Shown here: piece after piece, positions 39,736 to 59,168 of the stretch
Layout of the letters: each line of letters opens with the position of its first letter
Position numbering within the stretch: the first letter of the stretch is position 1
Origin: Prunella strophiata
Taxonomy: Eukaryota; Chordata; Aves; Passeriformes; Prunellidae
Assembly (NCBI GenBank): GCA_036583965.1
Contig: JAZBQD010000034.1
Coordinates: forward strand, 10,418,040-10,482,039
DNA: 64,000 bases
Direction of reading: 5' to 3'
Notes under the pieces: model-generated
What the model saw: only the letters and a program-made list of their open reading frames with translations
The model's database searches: none
What the model was told of the DNA's origin: nothing
Translations under genes and position numbers: made by a program

Positions 39736-41101
39736 TGTACTAAGTCATGAATGTGAGTTGAGTATCTTATTTTTCCACTGACATTGGTAGATGCAGAAGA
39801 TTTGAAAGAATCAGCAGGAATCAAGCCCTGACCTTACAAGTGTGTCTGAAGATGGAGTTGTTGACCCCAGCATTTGGCCATATCCAGTAACCAGTTCTGC
39901 ACAGGCTGAGTTGCAAGGCCAGGATCTACATATTATGTAGCATTTTGGCAGCTGTTCATATTTTTGCACTGTTTTCATATGTTTCAAATGGGGATAAAGA
40001 GAAGAGATATTGCCCCTCCTATGTTTTATCTGAGTGAATTGTTGAATTCCCTTATTTATATATTGGACTTGAGGTTAAAATTTCCCAGTGTGTTTTGTTG
40101 GGACCTTGAAGAATGTGGAGCTGGCTGATAGCATAAACAGTGCTTTGTACTCCTGATCTGCTTACATTTATACAGAATTAGATACTGAAAAATGTTTACA
40201 AACTGCTGCCATAAGAAAGCTTTACAAATTCTTTGAATGCAAAATGACAGTTAGCTGAATGAGCTATTTTTGTTAGTTTGGTTACCATAGAAGTTCAATA
40301 ATTGTATTTATTTATCTTTTGCTTGTCTTGTTCAGGATGAGAGAAGAATATAGAAGTTCTAATCCAATATCCAATGAGCAATAGAAGTGCCAAGTAGAAG
40401 CAATGTAAACAGAGTGTTTTGCAGAGACTTTACACATTCAGGAAGGGAAAATCATATGCTAAATGGTTTCCTGAACGTGTGCACTGCTGTGGTCCAACTT
40501 TTCCCTCTGTAGTTTGAAGCCTGTCATGTTAAGAATATTTCTGCTTCTCCTGGAGCTACTGAAGAGCTGCAAAGCCTTCTCCGTTGGTTCTCTTGGAGCA
40601 CCACCTAATGGATGAGTTAGGAAAGGTCCCAAGCTTCTGACCAGCCTAAATTTCTTGTGTTCTTATCACCAGGTACCTGCTCATCTTCCCTTTTGCGAAG
40701 TTGTACCCAGTGATGCCAAATATCAGATAAATAAAGCATTTGTTTAAAGGGAGCTGCCATTCATGTGTGACACCAGTGTGTCTTTCATATGGGCTGGCAA
40801 CTTGAACATTCTTGAAAGGCTTGGGTAGAATATAGACTAAATTTGCAGTTTTCTTCTGAGGTAACTTTGACATTGTTAAAGAAAAAAAAATAAATTACAT
40901 ATTTCTTCCTTGTCCCATAATGTCCACAAGTATTTGAAGGACTTTCCACAGCTTCATGAATGACTTGTTCTTCAGTGTGTTCACATAACTTCATACCATA
41001 TGAACATAACTTCATATAACATATAACTAATAACTTCCCAAAGGATAAGACAGATAGCAAAGAAGGCTCAGAGACCTCTCTGGCTTTCAACCACTTCTTA
41101 C

Positions 41102-41239
41102 TGCCCTGCTTTGCCTCTTTGTATGAATGGTAGTCGCAACTCAGTGTCTTCTTTTTTTTATTTTGTTGCTTGCCCTGCTTTGCCTCTTTGTATGAATGGT
41201 AGTCACAACTCAGTGTCTTCTTTTTTTTATTTTGTTGCT
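41102..41239. repeat. Tandem duplication, 2 copies of 69 bp
   Basis: Unit 1 (41102-41170) and unit 2 (41171-41239) both start tgccctgctttgcctctttg and end ttttattttgttgct. They differ at one base (gtcgcaac in unit 1, gtcacaac in unit 2). The near identity points to a recent duplication or an assembly duplication. It lies in the 10.7 kb intron and adds nothing coding. Confidence 0.97.
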
Positions 41240-43522
41240 TCCATCTAAGAAGGAAGGGGGTGAACAAGAAATGAAGGCAGAGTCAAAAAAAGGAAGGAAA
41301 ATGTGCAGCATTGGTAGATGTTGAGTTTCCCAGAGAAAAGGCCTCAGCTAGTTCTCTAGGGCAGACTGTCCTCGTCACCCTCTGTGGTGTCTCCTTGCCT
41401 GGGGGATGTTTTCCCAGCTGAGCCCTTTCCACTTCTTGGCCAACATCTCCATCTGTTTCCATCAGCAGTTCACAGATTTTTTGCTTTTCTTGCTGTGAGA
41501 AGGAAAGTTTCTCTTTCCATTGGCAGTTTTCCTGCTGATCAGCTGAGTAATGCTCTCCACAGGCTTGCTGTCCTGCTTGGAAAGAGGTCCTTCCCAGCCA
41601 GGTCAGAGCTCCCAGCCAGCTGCAGGACCTGTGAGTTCCTGGCACTGTGGACCCTTTGCTGGCCAAGAGTAACACCTACACCTCTTCTCCATGTGCAGCC
41701 TGCTGGCCCCTAACTTCCCCTGTTTGCAGTGTGATAAAGAGGGATTTTACCTTTCAACCCTTATTACAGCACACAGCTCATCTCTTTTCCTCTTTCTCAC
41801 TTGCTTTGTCCATTTAATAAGGGGTTGGGCTCTGATGGAAGCCCACATTGGCTTCCAAAATAAAATATTATTAAGTATTATCTGATGTCTCTACAAGAGT
41901 AATTTTTGGACAACATCCTTTTAAAACATATGACATCTGCCCTGTCTACCAACAAGCTCTGCCTGGTCCCATGATCTCCTAAGCTCCTTTCTTCAGGACA
42001 GCAGCATTTATCTGTAAAGGCAAGGCAGCTGGAAAAGTGGATAAAATTCTATATAAAGGCATGACTGGCTTAGGACGTCTTTGATCCAAAGACCACTGGA
42101 GCTTTGGAGGTTCTTTGGAGGGAAACACTACCTCTAATTCCCTTCCCTGCCATACCATTGCCTGCTGTGAGGAGAGGACCATGGAGTTTGTGGTTCTTCA
42201 GTCTCAGCCAGTGCAGTGGCACAGCACAGTGAGCTTGACTCACTAATGGTTCCCTGGCCATGCAATATTTGCTGTTAGCACTGTTAGAGCCTTTCTGATC
42301 TGAAAGTCTTTGGCAAATTGCAGAAAGTGGGTGTTCAGGTGAAAATTTGCTAGGAATCCAAGTAGGGTTTCTCTTTTCAGGCTGCTGCATTACAGTGAGG
42401 AAAGACAAGGGATTAGTGACCAGCTGATTTGAGTGCTCAGTGGACTTGGAGTACTCAGCAGACCAACTGAGTTTTTCCTCTTACTCTTTGAAGTTCTCTT
42501 CACTTACAGGACCTAGACTTGCTACTTGCACTCATAGCACATGGACACTCAAAATAATTGACTTCCTACTGGATGTCTTGTTTCCCAACTTAAAGAGCAG
42601 TAAGGCTCAGTTTTATGATGGTAAAGTTGTGTCATTGACAAAAAAGTTGCGTCAGCTAAAACACTGTTTTATAGGACTTGTGTGTTCTCAGTTTCCTCTC
42701 TTATGAGGAAGGGGTTTTTTTTCTTTCTCCCTATTGTGTTGGATGCAAAACCCCCACAACGCTCCACATTAACCAGCTGGTCCAACTTCATTTGCTTTTG
42801 AAGACAAACTCTAAAATCAGTGTTTTGATAAGTAAGCATTGAGGTTCTCTTGGACTGAGTCTGTGGTTTTGCTCTTGGAAAGGACTTCAGAATACAGTGA
42901 GAGAGTTGTTGACTCGTGGCAGATGCCAGGGCAGTGCCTGAGCCACAGGAGCTGCTGCTTTGCTGTGCCAGACTGCTCTGGCCTCTGGCAGACTCGATGT
43001 TAATCAGAGCAGTGCTGTAACCTGCTCTCTTTGTTCATTCAGAGACAAACATTTTGCTTTTGTGATGGACTCCACCAACAAGGCTTTGCTTTAGCAGGCA
43101 AGGAAGAGATGACAGAGGAAAGCTATAAAGCAGTGGTTATTAGGAAATAATTGACATTTTATTTTCTATGCTTTTTTGCTGATTATGCAAATTCAAGACT
43201 TCTTTGCAAATAATTGGATACCCTTAAACAAAGCATATGTTGATAGGGTGCGTGTTTTCATTGTTTTCCTGATCATTGTGTCTTAAATGATGTGACTTTT
43301 CATTTGGTAGAGTGTACACAAGGAGGTCATTATGAAATAAAGAAGTATTAGCAAACATGAGAAAATATTAGAAAACTAGAGGTTTCTCAACTTAATTTTA
43401 CAACATTCTTTGCTATTGAGTCTTGCAGTCAGATTTTTTAATGAGCTCCTTGAAGGAATTTATCTTTTTTTTTTGTGCAGTTTTAGAGAAATAATAGTGA
43501 AGGTGATATAGATAAATTTTGT

Positions 43523-43555
43523 GTTTATTTATTTATTTGTTTGTTTGTTTGTTTT
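43523..43555. repeat. TTTA/TTTG tetranucleotide repeat
   Basis: Three TTTA-type units are followed by four TTTG units. Confidence 0.93.
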
Positions 43556-45298
43556 ACCACTGATGGATGTTATTGAAGACCTCAGCAACAGTCAAACCCA
43601 GTGTAATGGACTGGGATTTTTGCTTGAAGAGCCAGGATTTTATCCTCTATTAGTGACTCAAAGTTTGTTTAAGTATGTTCTTATAAATATACAAAGATTC
43701 AATAAAGGCACCACAAGTGTCCCACCATTTAAAATACAGTTATTAGTTCAATTTCCAAGGGAATTATGGCTGGAAGCAGTATGATCCAGCACAGGATTAT
43801 ATTACAACTTTTTCATTCCACAGTGGTATCAGAATCCAAACTGTGCCTCTATTTGGTTTATAAATTTGTTTTTCTGAACATTTGCAGAATTGTAATATCT
43901 TAGTTTTGCCAAAATCAGACCTCAGTTTGGCAGACACTTCTTTTATCAATTCCAGTTGTTCTTCCACAACCCTTTGAGGATTTTCTTTTTCATGCAGTCA
44001 ATACTCTGTGTACTCCATCATGCATTCAATTAGAGGACACGTCAAATACATCTGTATTTAAACATGAATTGTATTACTTCTCTCTTATTTTTGGCCTAGG
44101 CTAAGTTTTGCTCTACATTAAGTATTTTGGAATGACAAATGCTTGCAGTACACTATAGCATCTAAACTGTAGTAGGTTTTGTTATGATTACAGTGTTGTC
44201 ATGGTAATATAATTTTTGCAAATTAAAAGCCAGGGTTCACATCTGTAGTTCTTACAAATCCTGGAAGGCCTGGGACAGGTCAGTTAGTCATACATTTTAC
44301 AGTATCCCACATACAATAAGCTTACTAAAGTCTTAGCAGTGTACAGTATCAAGCAGAATTAGCTGGGAACTCTGAAGAAAGTACTGCTGCTGCTGAAAAA
44401 AAGAGAGAAATGTAATAGTTGGATTTTAAAATACCTTTTTCTTCTTTGCTCAAGAGAGCTTTTCTTTGCACCTCACCTAACACATCAGCTCACTGGAGCC
44501 AGCCATGTCAGTTCACCACCCATGTAATGGGTGGTTCACATGGAGAATGGCATCCCACAGTGGGAAGTTGTGTTCTACCTTCTGAATGGGATAAGGAAAA
44601 TGCAATTTAAAAGACAGTCACTGAGAAAGTCCATTTCTGGAAGTAATGATTAAAGCACAACTCAAAAAGTACACATGGTTTTACACCAACAGAGCATCCA
44701 GGAGTGTCCCAAGGTCTGACAGAATGGCCTAAGCAGCTCCATTTCATGACAAAAGCAGTGATGAATAGGAGAGGGTGCTGTGTCTCTGCAGTTGTTGTGA
44801 TAGGCTTTGCTTGGCCATTAGGCATTGATCTTCCCCACATTGGATCATTCTCTCCTGGTTGAGACTGCTGAGGTTCCAAAAGGAACATGGGCTCCATCAG
44901 GAACTGTATCTCCAGACTGGAAGTGATGGTAAAGAGATGATAAAGTGATGTAAACTGATGCCAGGGTGGCATAGAAATAATGAGTGCACAACCCAGTATC
45001 AGTTTTGTCATTAGAATACCCATCTTTTTATTTCTCATCTATTTCTAAAATTTTGTTACATCTTAGATCTCATTAAATGCAGAAATCACAATCTAACCAT
45101 GAACTTTAACTATTTTCTTGCTTTCTTGATCCAGTAAAATTTGTTTCTGAAGTGCAAGTATCTCTTAATTAAGAACAAACTTGTAATGGAAATGGGATGT
45201 TTACTCAAGTGCCTAAAAAAAGCTGGGGAAAAAAAAAATTGCCCATGCTTTTAATAAATAACTCTTGGTGTCTTTTTTATTTCCCTGTGTGACTGCAG

Positions 45299-45456
45299 TC
45301 CATGAGTCTGATAGAGATTGGGAACCCCTCCCAGAGCCTGGAGAACGTGTGTCGCTGGGCCGTACCTGCAGCAGAAACCTGACACGGGGCACGCCGAGTA
45401 CCACGACCACGCCATCTTCCTCACCAGGCAGGATTTTGGTCCATCAGGCATGCAAG
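45299..45456 (+). CDS. ADAMTS2: ADAMTS2 exon (probably exon 5): metalloprotease domain, with a +1 frameshift
   Basis: From TCC at 45299 the exon reads [21 protein letters not shown]. One extra base, the G at 45362, then throws the frame off. The conserved continuation [20 protein letters not shown] and [11 protein letters not shown] is present from 45363 in the +1 frame. The exon is 158 nt, whereas 157 nt are needed for the phase-0 start and the one-base overhang that joins to the next exon. The acceptor is gtgactgcag and the donor is CAAG|GTGTGT. As written, the frame meets TGA at 45380-45382, before the zinc-binding motif, so translation would give an inactive truncated protein. Everything else about the exon looks normal and conserved, so I treat it as the real ADAMTS2 exon with a one-base anomaly. 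Sequencing or assembly error is the leading explanation; a true null allele is the alternative. Confidence 0.9.
45362..45362 (+). other. ADAMTS2: Single extra base causing a frameshift in ADAMTS2
   Basis: Upstream codons end tgt cgc tgg gcc (CRWA) at 45350-45361. The conserved frame resumes at 45363 as tac ctg cag cag aaa (YLQQK). Removing one base here restores both the expected 157-nt exon length and the splice phase with the exon at 46285. The observed insertion and its downstream TGA at 45380 are read directly. The cause, error or allele, is not visible from the sequence. Confidence 0.88.
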
Positions 45457-52191
<6,735 letters not shown>

Positions 52192-52230
52192 TGAGATGTG
52201 GGGCAAACTCCTGAGGGCAAGTGAAGCGCT

Positions 52231-52364
52231 GAGCGTTAGCTCAGCTGGTTGGAGCATGGTGCGAATAGCAGATGGGTTTGATCTCTGTAGGGGCCATTCA
52301 CTCAAGAGTTGGACTTGATGATCCTTGTGGGTCCCATCCAACTCAGAATATTCTGTGATTCTGA
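52231..52364 (+). mobile_element. tRNA-Ile-derived SINE with CR1-like tail (resembles TguSINE1)
   Basis: The head gagcgttagctcagctggtt, ggagcatggtgcgaat resembles a tRNA-Ile gene. It has a Pol III A box at 52237-52248 (tagctcagctgg) and a mutated B box at 52275-52285 (ggtttgatctc, canonical ggttcgannnc). The tail gttggacttgatgatccttg, tgggtcccatccaactcaga, attctgtgattctg matches a CR1 3' end, which would let CR1 machinery mobilise it. This architecture is that of the zebra finch element TguSINE1. I cannot find a clear target-site duplication, as is usual for CR1-type integration. Confidence 0.85.
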
Positions 52365-53295
52365 TCAGTGTGAGGGGAGGATATGAGGTGGGGGCTGGTG
52401 TGTCCTGCATGGCCACTCTGGGACTGTTAAACCCTTGTCCTCAGGCAGGTCATGGCAGTATCTGCCCCATGCAAAGCCAAAAATGGGGAAATTTCTGCTC
52501 TCCTACGACTCTTTTGAGGTCAGGGTGTTGTGCTTGGACCAGCAATGTTGCCGTGGTGCTGCCTGGCCTCCCCCATGCAGAGAGCAGTGGGAGCTGGAGC
52601 AACAGCCAAGCCACGGCCTGCTGAAGCTTCCCGGAGGGAGAGGATGGATGTGGGAGTTGAGTGCCAGCTAGAGAGAACCCACATGACAGCACAGAGGGGC
52701 TGTGAGCAGAGAAGGGCAGGTCTGTGGAGGTGGATTTGCAGGTTTGATGAGAGCCCAGGGAGGCACAAGGAGTGGTGGAGGGATGTGTGGGGTGGCAAAG
52801 GCTCAGAGAGCTCCGGCCGTGCAGGCACCGCGCTGGAGCTGCTCCCAGCCCCACTTACCCTCCGTGGAGATCACACTCTGCTCACAGTGGGTCTGAACTC
52901 CTTTGAAGTCTGATGAAAAAAATCTGGCTTCCCTGGGCTTTGGATGCAGTGACTGAGGGGGAGAGGAAGATGTCGCTACTTGGAAAGGTTTTTTACAACC
53001 CAGTGTATGACATCATTTATGCGATAAATGAACCATATTAGCAGCTGCTGCTATGGTTTGAAAAGTCCTTTTTATGAAAAAGTTATGTTAAATTAATTCC
53101 CCAGCAAGTCACGCTCTATTCAAACCACTCCCTTCTGGTTTTCTCTTCTTTAAATTATTCCTGTTACAAAAGCTTTGTTCTTATAAAAAAAAATTTAAAA
53201 AATTAGGTTACAATCCAAAATTTTAGACAATTTATTTGGATACACTTTTCTTTACCTTGATTTTTGTATTAAAAATGTTCATGGCCCCCAACATG

Positions 53296-53312
53296 AAAAA
53301 AAAAAAAAAAAA
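53296..53312. repeat. Poly-A run (17 bases)
   Basis: The run is a homopolymer in the 7 kb intron. Confidence 0.93.
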
Positions 53313-56300
53313 GTTATATTCCATTTTGTTGCATCACCCTCTTCCCTGAGCTATTCATTCATATTAGTATTTGAACAGAAATGAGGAGAAAAAAGGAATT
53401 TGTAACCCTACAGTTAAGGATCTGTCAGTGCTTCCATTATAAACAGTTTGTCAGGATATTATGCAGCTCAGCTGTAAAAATTTTCTTTGGACTGGAACTT
53501 GGGATCCAAGGCTTCAGCAAGCTGTGCAGACAGCCAGGCTTTTGAGCTCTGCAGAGATGCAAGAGAGTATGTGCACATTCTGGAGTTTCAGTAGATGATA
53601 GGACTCTGACTGTTTTATTCTCAAGGGAGCTGTCCCAGTTTTTTGATAAATAAACTTGCTGCCACCTTCCAGAAGAACCTGAGAAAATGATGTAAAATGA
53701 AAACCATTTTATTAGATAAGGCTCAGCAGTTTGAACTAAATGGTTTGGGTTTTTTTAAATAGTGGGAGTTCTGGAGGTTATACAGCTGACTTTATATATC
53801 TGAGCTCAGCATTTGACCAGTGTGTTTATTAGATGTTGGTGGTTTTAATACAGGTACATCAGATCAATGCTTTTACATCTGTTCCTTTCCTTTTCATCCC
53901 TGCCCTTGATTTTGCCTTCCCCTGTTCACTCTCTTCACCAACATGGGACAATACCAGAGGCTCTTGCCTGAATGCACAGGGCAGTAAAATGCATTTATTG
54001 CCCAAAACTGGGACTCAGTTGCTGTGGGGCAGCTTCCTTTCAGGTACATCTCCCAGGACACCTCATCAGCACTTGAGAAAAAATGGAAAATAATTTCAAA
54101 CATGATCTCCTATTTTCTTTGGAATCATGCCAGAAAAGAAAAGTACAGAAACATAAGCAATTAAAGATGTTGATTGAGAAAGATTCATTTGTTTCCCACT
54201 TTAGAGACTTGCAGTTTTCATAATTTCATACCACTAATTCCCAGGGCCTATTTTAAGCTCAAACCAATCACAACACTGCTGATGTGTCACAGAAACATCC
54301 TGGCTTTGCTGCAGCTGAGGGGCCTGGATGCCAGAAATGAAAGTGGTGCTGGGGAGGCGAACGCGGCGTGTGCTGTGGGGATGTTCTCACCTAGGCCTGG
54401 TGTTCACATAACTGATAACTGATCCCACATTTAGCAAGATGCCATTGAGGAGAATCCAGTCCAGCTGCCTCCTTCTTAACTGATGGTCAAGGGGCAAGAA
54501 CAGCCACGTGGGAGATGTGAGATCTGTAGCATATTTTTGGCAGGCAGGATGGGAAGGAGCATGTGTCTGCACACCCAGGTTGTGTTCTGGACCCAGACAC
54601 AACCCTTTGAAAGGGAAGATGAAGCTTTCTAATGCTGTTTATAGATGTGTATGTATGTGTACAGATAAGTATATATATTTATGTAAATGTTTGTAAGCTC
54701 TTCTGTGCCTGTGGTCATTTGAACTAAGTTGCCAGAAGAGTGAGGTTCTGCCATTTTGAAAACTTCTTAATAAGTCTTGTGCAAATGGAGATACTGGGCA
54801 ACCATTACGTTAATTGGCAGCAAACTAATAATTTGCTGGGTTTAAAGATAAAAAAAATAACATATTCTCCTGGACCTTCCAAGTCAGAAAAGAAAACTAC
54901 TATTTTGACAGAATCCTAACAGGAAATAGAATAATTTATACTGCTCCCAGCTTGATTTTTTTAAAACCAGACTGAGTTTTCAATAGCAAGAGGGAAGTTT
55001 CCATCAGTTTTGTGAGGCTTTGATGATGCAGGCCACTTGCAATGGTTACATTACCTTCCATGAAATAACTCTGGTGTGTAAAGTTAAGCACATGGAGGTT
55101 CAGAGTGTTACTGTGCAGTCACAGACACTCCATAAATTGCTATAGTAAACCATGCAGACAAGACATAACTGTGCAAAGCTTAACTCTGCCCAGCATTCTG
55201 TAGATTGAAAGAAAACATATGCTGTCAGCTGATAATTTATTTACATTGTATACAATTCTGTCAGCTCTACCATTAGCCTCAGGCTTCTGAATCCAGGCAA
55301 ACTTCAGAAATCTATCATCAGTTTTTGTTATTCCATTTTTTAAAAATATTACTCTTCTGGGGAGACATTTATGTCGGCTGAAGTAGCTAACTGTTCTCCA
55401 CAGGGTAGAAATAAAACCCGGAGTCAGTCATGCAGGGAGATCACATGCTTCAGTCCATCTGCTTGCTGCAGTGACTAACATCAAGGTTTGCACCACCTGA
55501 GCCTCCTTTTTTTTCTTTTCTTGGAGAGAGGTTAAAAGCCTGGTAGCTGCCCCTGCCAACCAAGCTGATGTTACTCTTGGATTTGGCTTCTTTGCCAAGG
55601 ATCCAGCACAAACCTAGCAGGTCTTCTCTTTGCTTGCACTGTGCTAATGAGATGATCTGAGTAAAACTTGGAATGGTTTTTTACTCTGTCAGGAAAGGAA
55701 GGGAATGATTAAATATTGAAATAAATAGATATTTTTGAGAAGAAAGATGGACCAAGAAAAAAGGTTTCTGAAAACACTAATGTGTACTCAGAGCAACCCA
55801 GTTAATTTCCCACTGAGAAAGCTGACCTCAGCTTCTCTCGGAGACAGGAGACAGATGGGTGAGTGTGTGCTGTGTTAGTCACCACAGAAACAGAGAATAC
55901 TTGCTCCTCCACTGAAGAAACTTTTACTGCCTCAGAGTAGTCCTCAGTGTTGGAACTTTCAGTTCATCCCTTGCAACTAATTATTTCAAACAGATGGAGC
56001 AGAGCAGGCCAGCCTGCGTGTGATGGGGAATGCAAATAAATCAGTAACCCCTCCTGATGGGACCCCAGGAGAGTGAGAACTGAGCACCCCCAGCCTTGGT
56101 GCAGTATGAGAAGTTACTTGGTAGATACTGGAGCATCAAGTGAGGAGATCAGAGAGGTGCCCATTGCTGCCCAGTATAAAATAGTTACAGATACCCACAG
56201 AAAATCTTCAAGTCTTTTCTTGGAAAATTGACTTGCAGATGTGTTAAGCCCACAGGAACACACTGGCTCTTTTTTTGGCATCCACAGCAGTTGTTTCAAA

Positions 56301-59022
56301 GAACTGCTGAAAACAGCAGTGGAATGTTTTACTGCAAGAAATTTAAGCTCCCTGTCCTGGAAATTGCACTTGTTTTGGACTGCCCTGTTTGCCAGAAAAA
56401 CAGGCGAGACTGCAAGAAGTCATCTTCAACTAAGAAAACAATTTGCATTTACCCATTTTTTTCTCATTAAAAAAAAATTGCTTTAATATGCTTCATTCTT
56501 TAAGTGAAACCCCCTGTTTATGAAGGGAATAGTGCTTGAAATTGGCTCTTTTCCACCTCATTATGTAGTTAATGTAGTAGCAATAGGAAGGGTTGGCTTT
56601 AACTTCCTTTATTACACTGGAGATTGCTGTCTCTGGTTTTACCTTCTCATGCATTTTCTTGCATGGATCTGCACAGAGTAAGATTCATTAGTGAATCATT
56701 TTGTTGTCTGTAGGATCCTTTCTTTTAATCCACAAAAAAAAGGCAGAGCTGGGGATGACTCATTTTACACAAATGCTTCTCTCCTAATAGCTCTGCCTCA
56801 GCTTCCCAACAATCAGCTTCTCCACTAAAAATCAGTGCTGCTCTTCTCTTTACACAGCAAAGTCAATAACACTATTCCATGTTTGCCTTCCAGTTCAGGG
56901 ACCTGTCTCAATGTCAGAGAGCGGGTTTATTAGAGGTTGTTGCAAACCTACATCCAGCTATTCCTGACCAAAACAGGGAAAAGAGGCTGGGAAACACAGT
57001 CTTGTCACATGTCTCTCCCTCTCCTCCATCAGTCCAAGCATTGGATTCTGGATCATCACACAATGAACATAGGCTAAATGGCTCCTGAATGGATTTGGTC
57101 ACTGCTGTGGAACTTACACCTGAGAGATGCAGCAGCCTGATAAAAGGATGTGTGAGCAAGCACAGATCAGGAGCTGTCACTTCACATCTGCTTGCAAGCC
57201 CAGCTGAAATGTCTATTGACAAGCTGAGACGTTGCCAGCTTCCCCCGCATCGCTGAATGGTCCCCTGGTAGCACAGGGCCCCACGACTCAAACTGTTTGT
57301 TCAAACAAACCTCTCTAAAGCCATAAGTAAACAGTCCCTGAAGGGTACAGCCCTGAGCTTCTAAACCAAAAAAAGCAAAGGACATATTAGCATTTTGCAT
57401 TTCTTTCATGCTTTGCTGAATTATCTCTTGTTCTGTCAAACATCTAAGAAAAATCTGCCCATTACAGCTCTGGAGCAGGATTGGTATAATTGGCTTTGTG
57501 GTAACTCATCTATTTCAATAGGTTTTGACTTTGAATATCTGAAGTCATGGGAGAGAAAAAAATAGTTGAAACCTAATTTCTACTCTCTCTTCTACTCCTT
57601 GTCCAACCAAATCAGCTCCAAAATAAATTGCGTGAATAAGGAGCCAGTTACTGAGCAGATTAGTGAATCAGTAAGCTGTGCCTTGTCACCATTCTAATGA
57701 TTCTCTCTTGAAATTCAGCATTATTAATGATTATCCTTCACTTTTAGATTTGCCTTCCAGATCACTAATCACTCTATGCTCAAGAACACTCTCCTGTTAT
57801 ATATCTTCTGATTTTGTTTTTGCTGGCAGCATGCATTTAGCCATATGCTTGTCTTGTGCAGCCTGCCAAATTCCTGCGTTCCAGGGCTTGTTAAGCTGTG
57901 TAAAATGTTGTTGTTGACTTGAATGTTAAGGAAAGTAAGTGACTGATTTCACTTGTTGTTGCAGCCATCTGTGCTCCTGAGCCAGAGCTCTCATCCCAGC
58001 AGTAACCGTTAACGCAGACAAACTGTGACAGTCTCATGCAAAGTCGTTTGTTTGCTGGAATATATTTTCCAGCACCCACACTTCATCAGTAGACTTTTAT
58101 GAAAGCAGAAATAGTACTGAAAGGGGCCAAAATCTTGTGATCCTTGAGAAGAATTCTTTGTGACTTCAGCTGAGAAAAAATTCCATGATTAGGGACTGGA
58201 GAAATTGGTGGAAAGGCATTGACAGGTTTCTTTAACAGGAGATGACAGTAGAGATGATCAGTACTGGAGCTATGAAGGCTCTAAAGAAATAAAATAAATC
58301 CCTTAATGGTTTGGGGAATGTAGCAAATTCTGTTTCAACTGCTGTAGAATGACTGTATTAAAAACCAGGTAAAAGAAAGGAGAAAGGGTGGTAGGGCACG
58401 ATTAACTGTGCAGCTGTAGAACTGTTCAGGGGTGTCCCTGAGGAATGCTCCTGGTTTTTTGGTCAGGTTTACCATGTGATCTCCAGGGAGACACTGCAAA
58501 AGCTTTTAATTAATGCATTAATGTCTACAGTGTGAGCTTGCTTTAATTCCATGACACTTTGCTGATTGCATTTATTATAGGAATATGTGTGTGGATTTGG
58601 GAGCAGCTGGGCAGGATGGTGCTGTGGCCAGAGCTCCTGGCAGTGCTGCCTGCAGAGGCTGCAGGCAGTAGTGGAGGCAGGATGTTACTGTTAGCCTCCA
58701 AGAGTTTGGGATTCTGCCATTTCCATTAAATGATATCCCTGCTGCAGACAGGTGATGAGGAAATGTAACACTGAGAACAGTTTAACAAACTTGGTAGACT
58801 TGAAACCTGCATGCACACATGTGTACACTGACATGTAAGGTTGTAAAATCTGAGTGAGTTTGGGATCATGGCCACAATCTGACAGCATGACCCTCTACTT
58901 TCTACTGGAGAGGTGAAAAAAATCCAGAACTTGTGCTGAAAATTAAAATGTGTGGTACAACAGCTCCTCATCTGATGTAAGTTAATCATCTAATCATTCT
59001 GACATCTGATTCTCTCTTTCAG

Positions 59023-59168
59023 CATTGCTTTAAAGGTCACTGCATCTGGCTCACACCAGACATCCTGAAGCAGGATGGACACTGGGGGGCGTGGAGCAAG
59101 TTTGGCTCTTGCTCCCGCACGTGTGGCACCGGGGTGAAGTACAGGACCCGGCAGTGTGACAACCCACA
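59023..59168 (+). CDS. ADAMTS2: ADAMTS2 exon (probably exon 10): first thrombospondin type-1 repeat
   Basis: This 146-nt exon reads [37 protein letters not shown] and [11 protein letters not shown]. It ends the disintegrin-like domain and opens the central TSP1 repeat. The tryptophan pair in WGAWSKF is a WxxW C-mannosylation motif. CSRTCGTG matches the CxxS/TCxxG pattern that is O-fucosylated in TSP1 repeats (family knowledge). The acceptor has a strong pyrimidine tract ending ctctctttcag and the donor is CCACA|GTAAGT. The last two bases (CA) open a His codon completed by the next exon. Confidence 0.95.

Noticed and set aside
52231..52305. A possible tRNA-Ile gene (tagctcagctgg A box and ggtttgatctc B box)
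   Set aside because: The cloverleaf is degenerate, the B box is mutated, and the sequence runs directly into a CR1-type tail, so it is the head of a SINE and not a functional tRNA.
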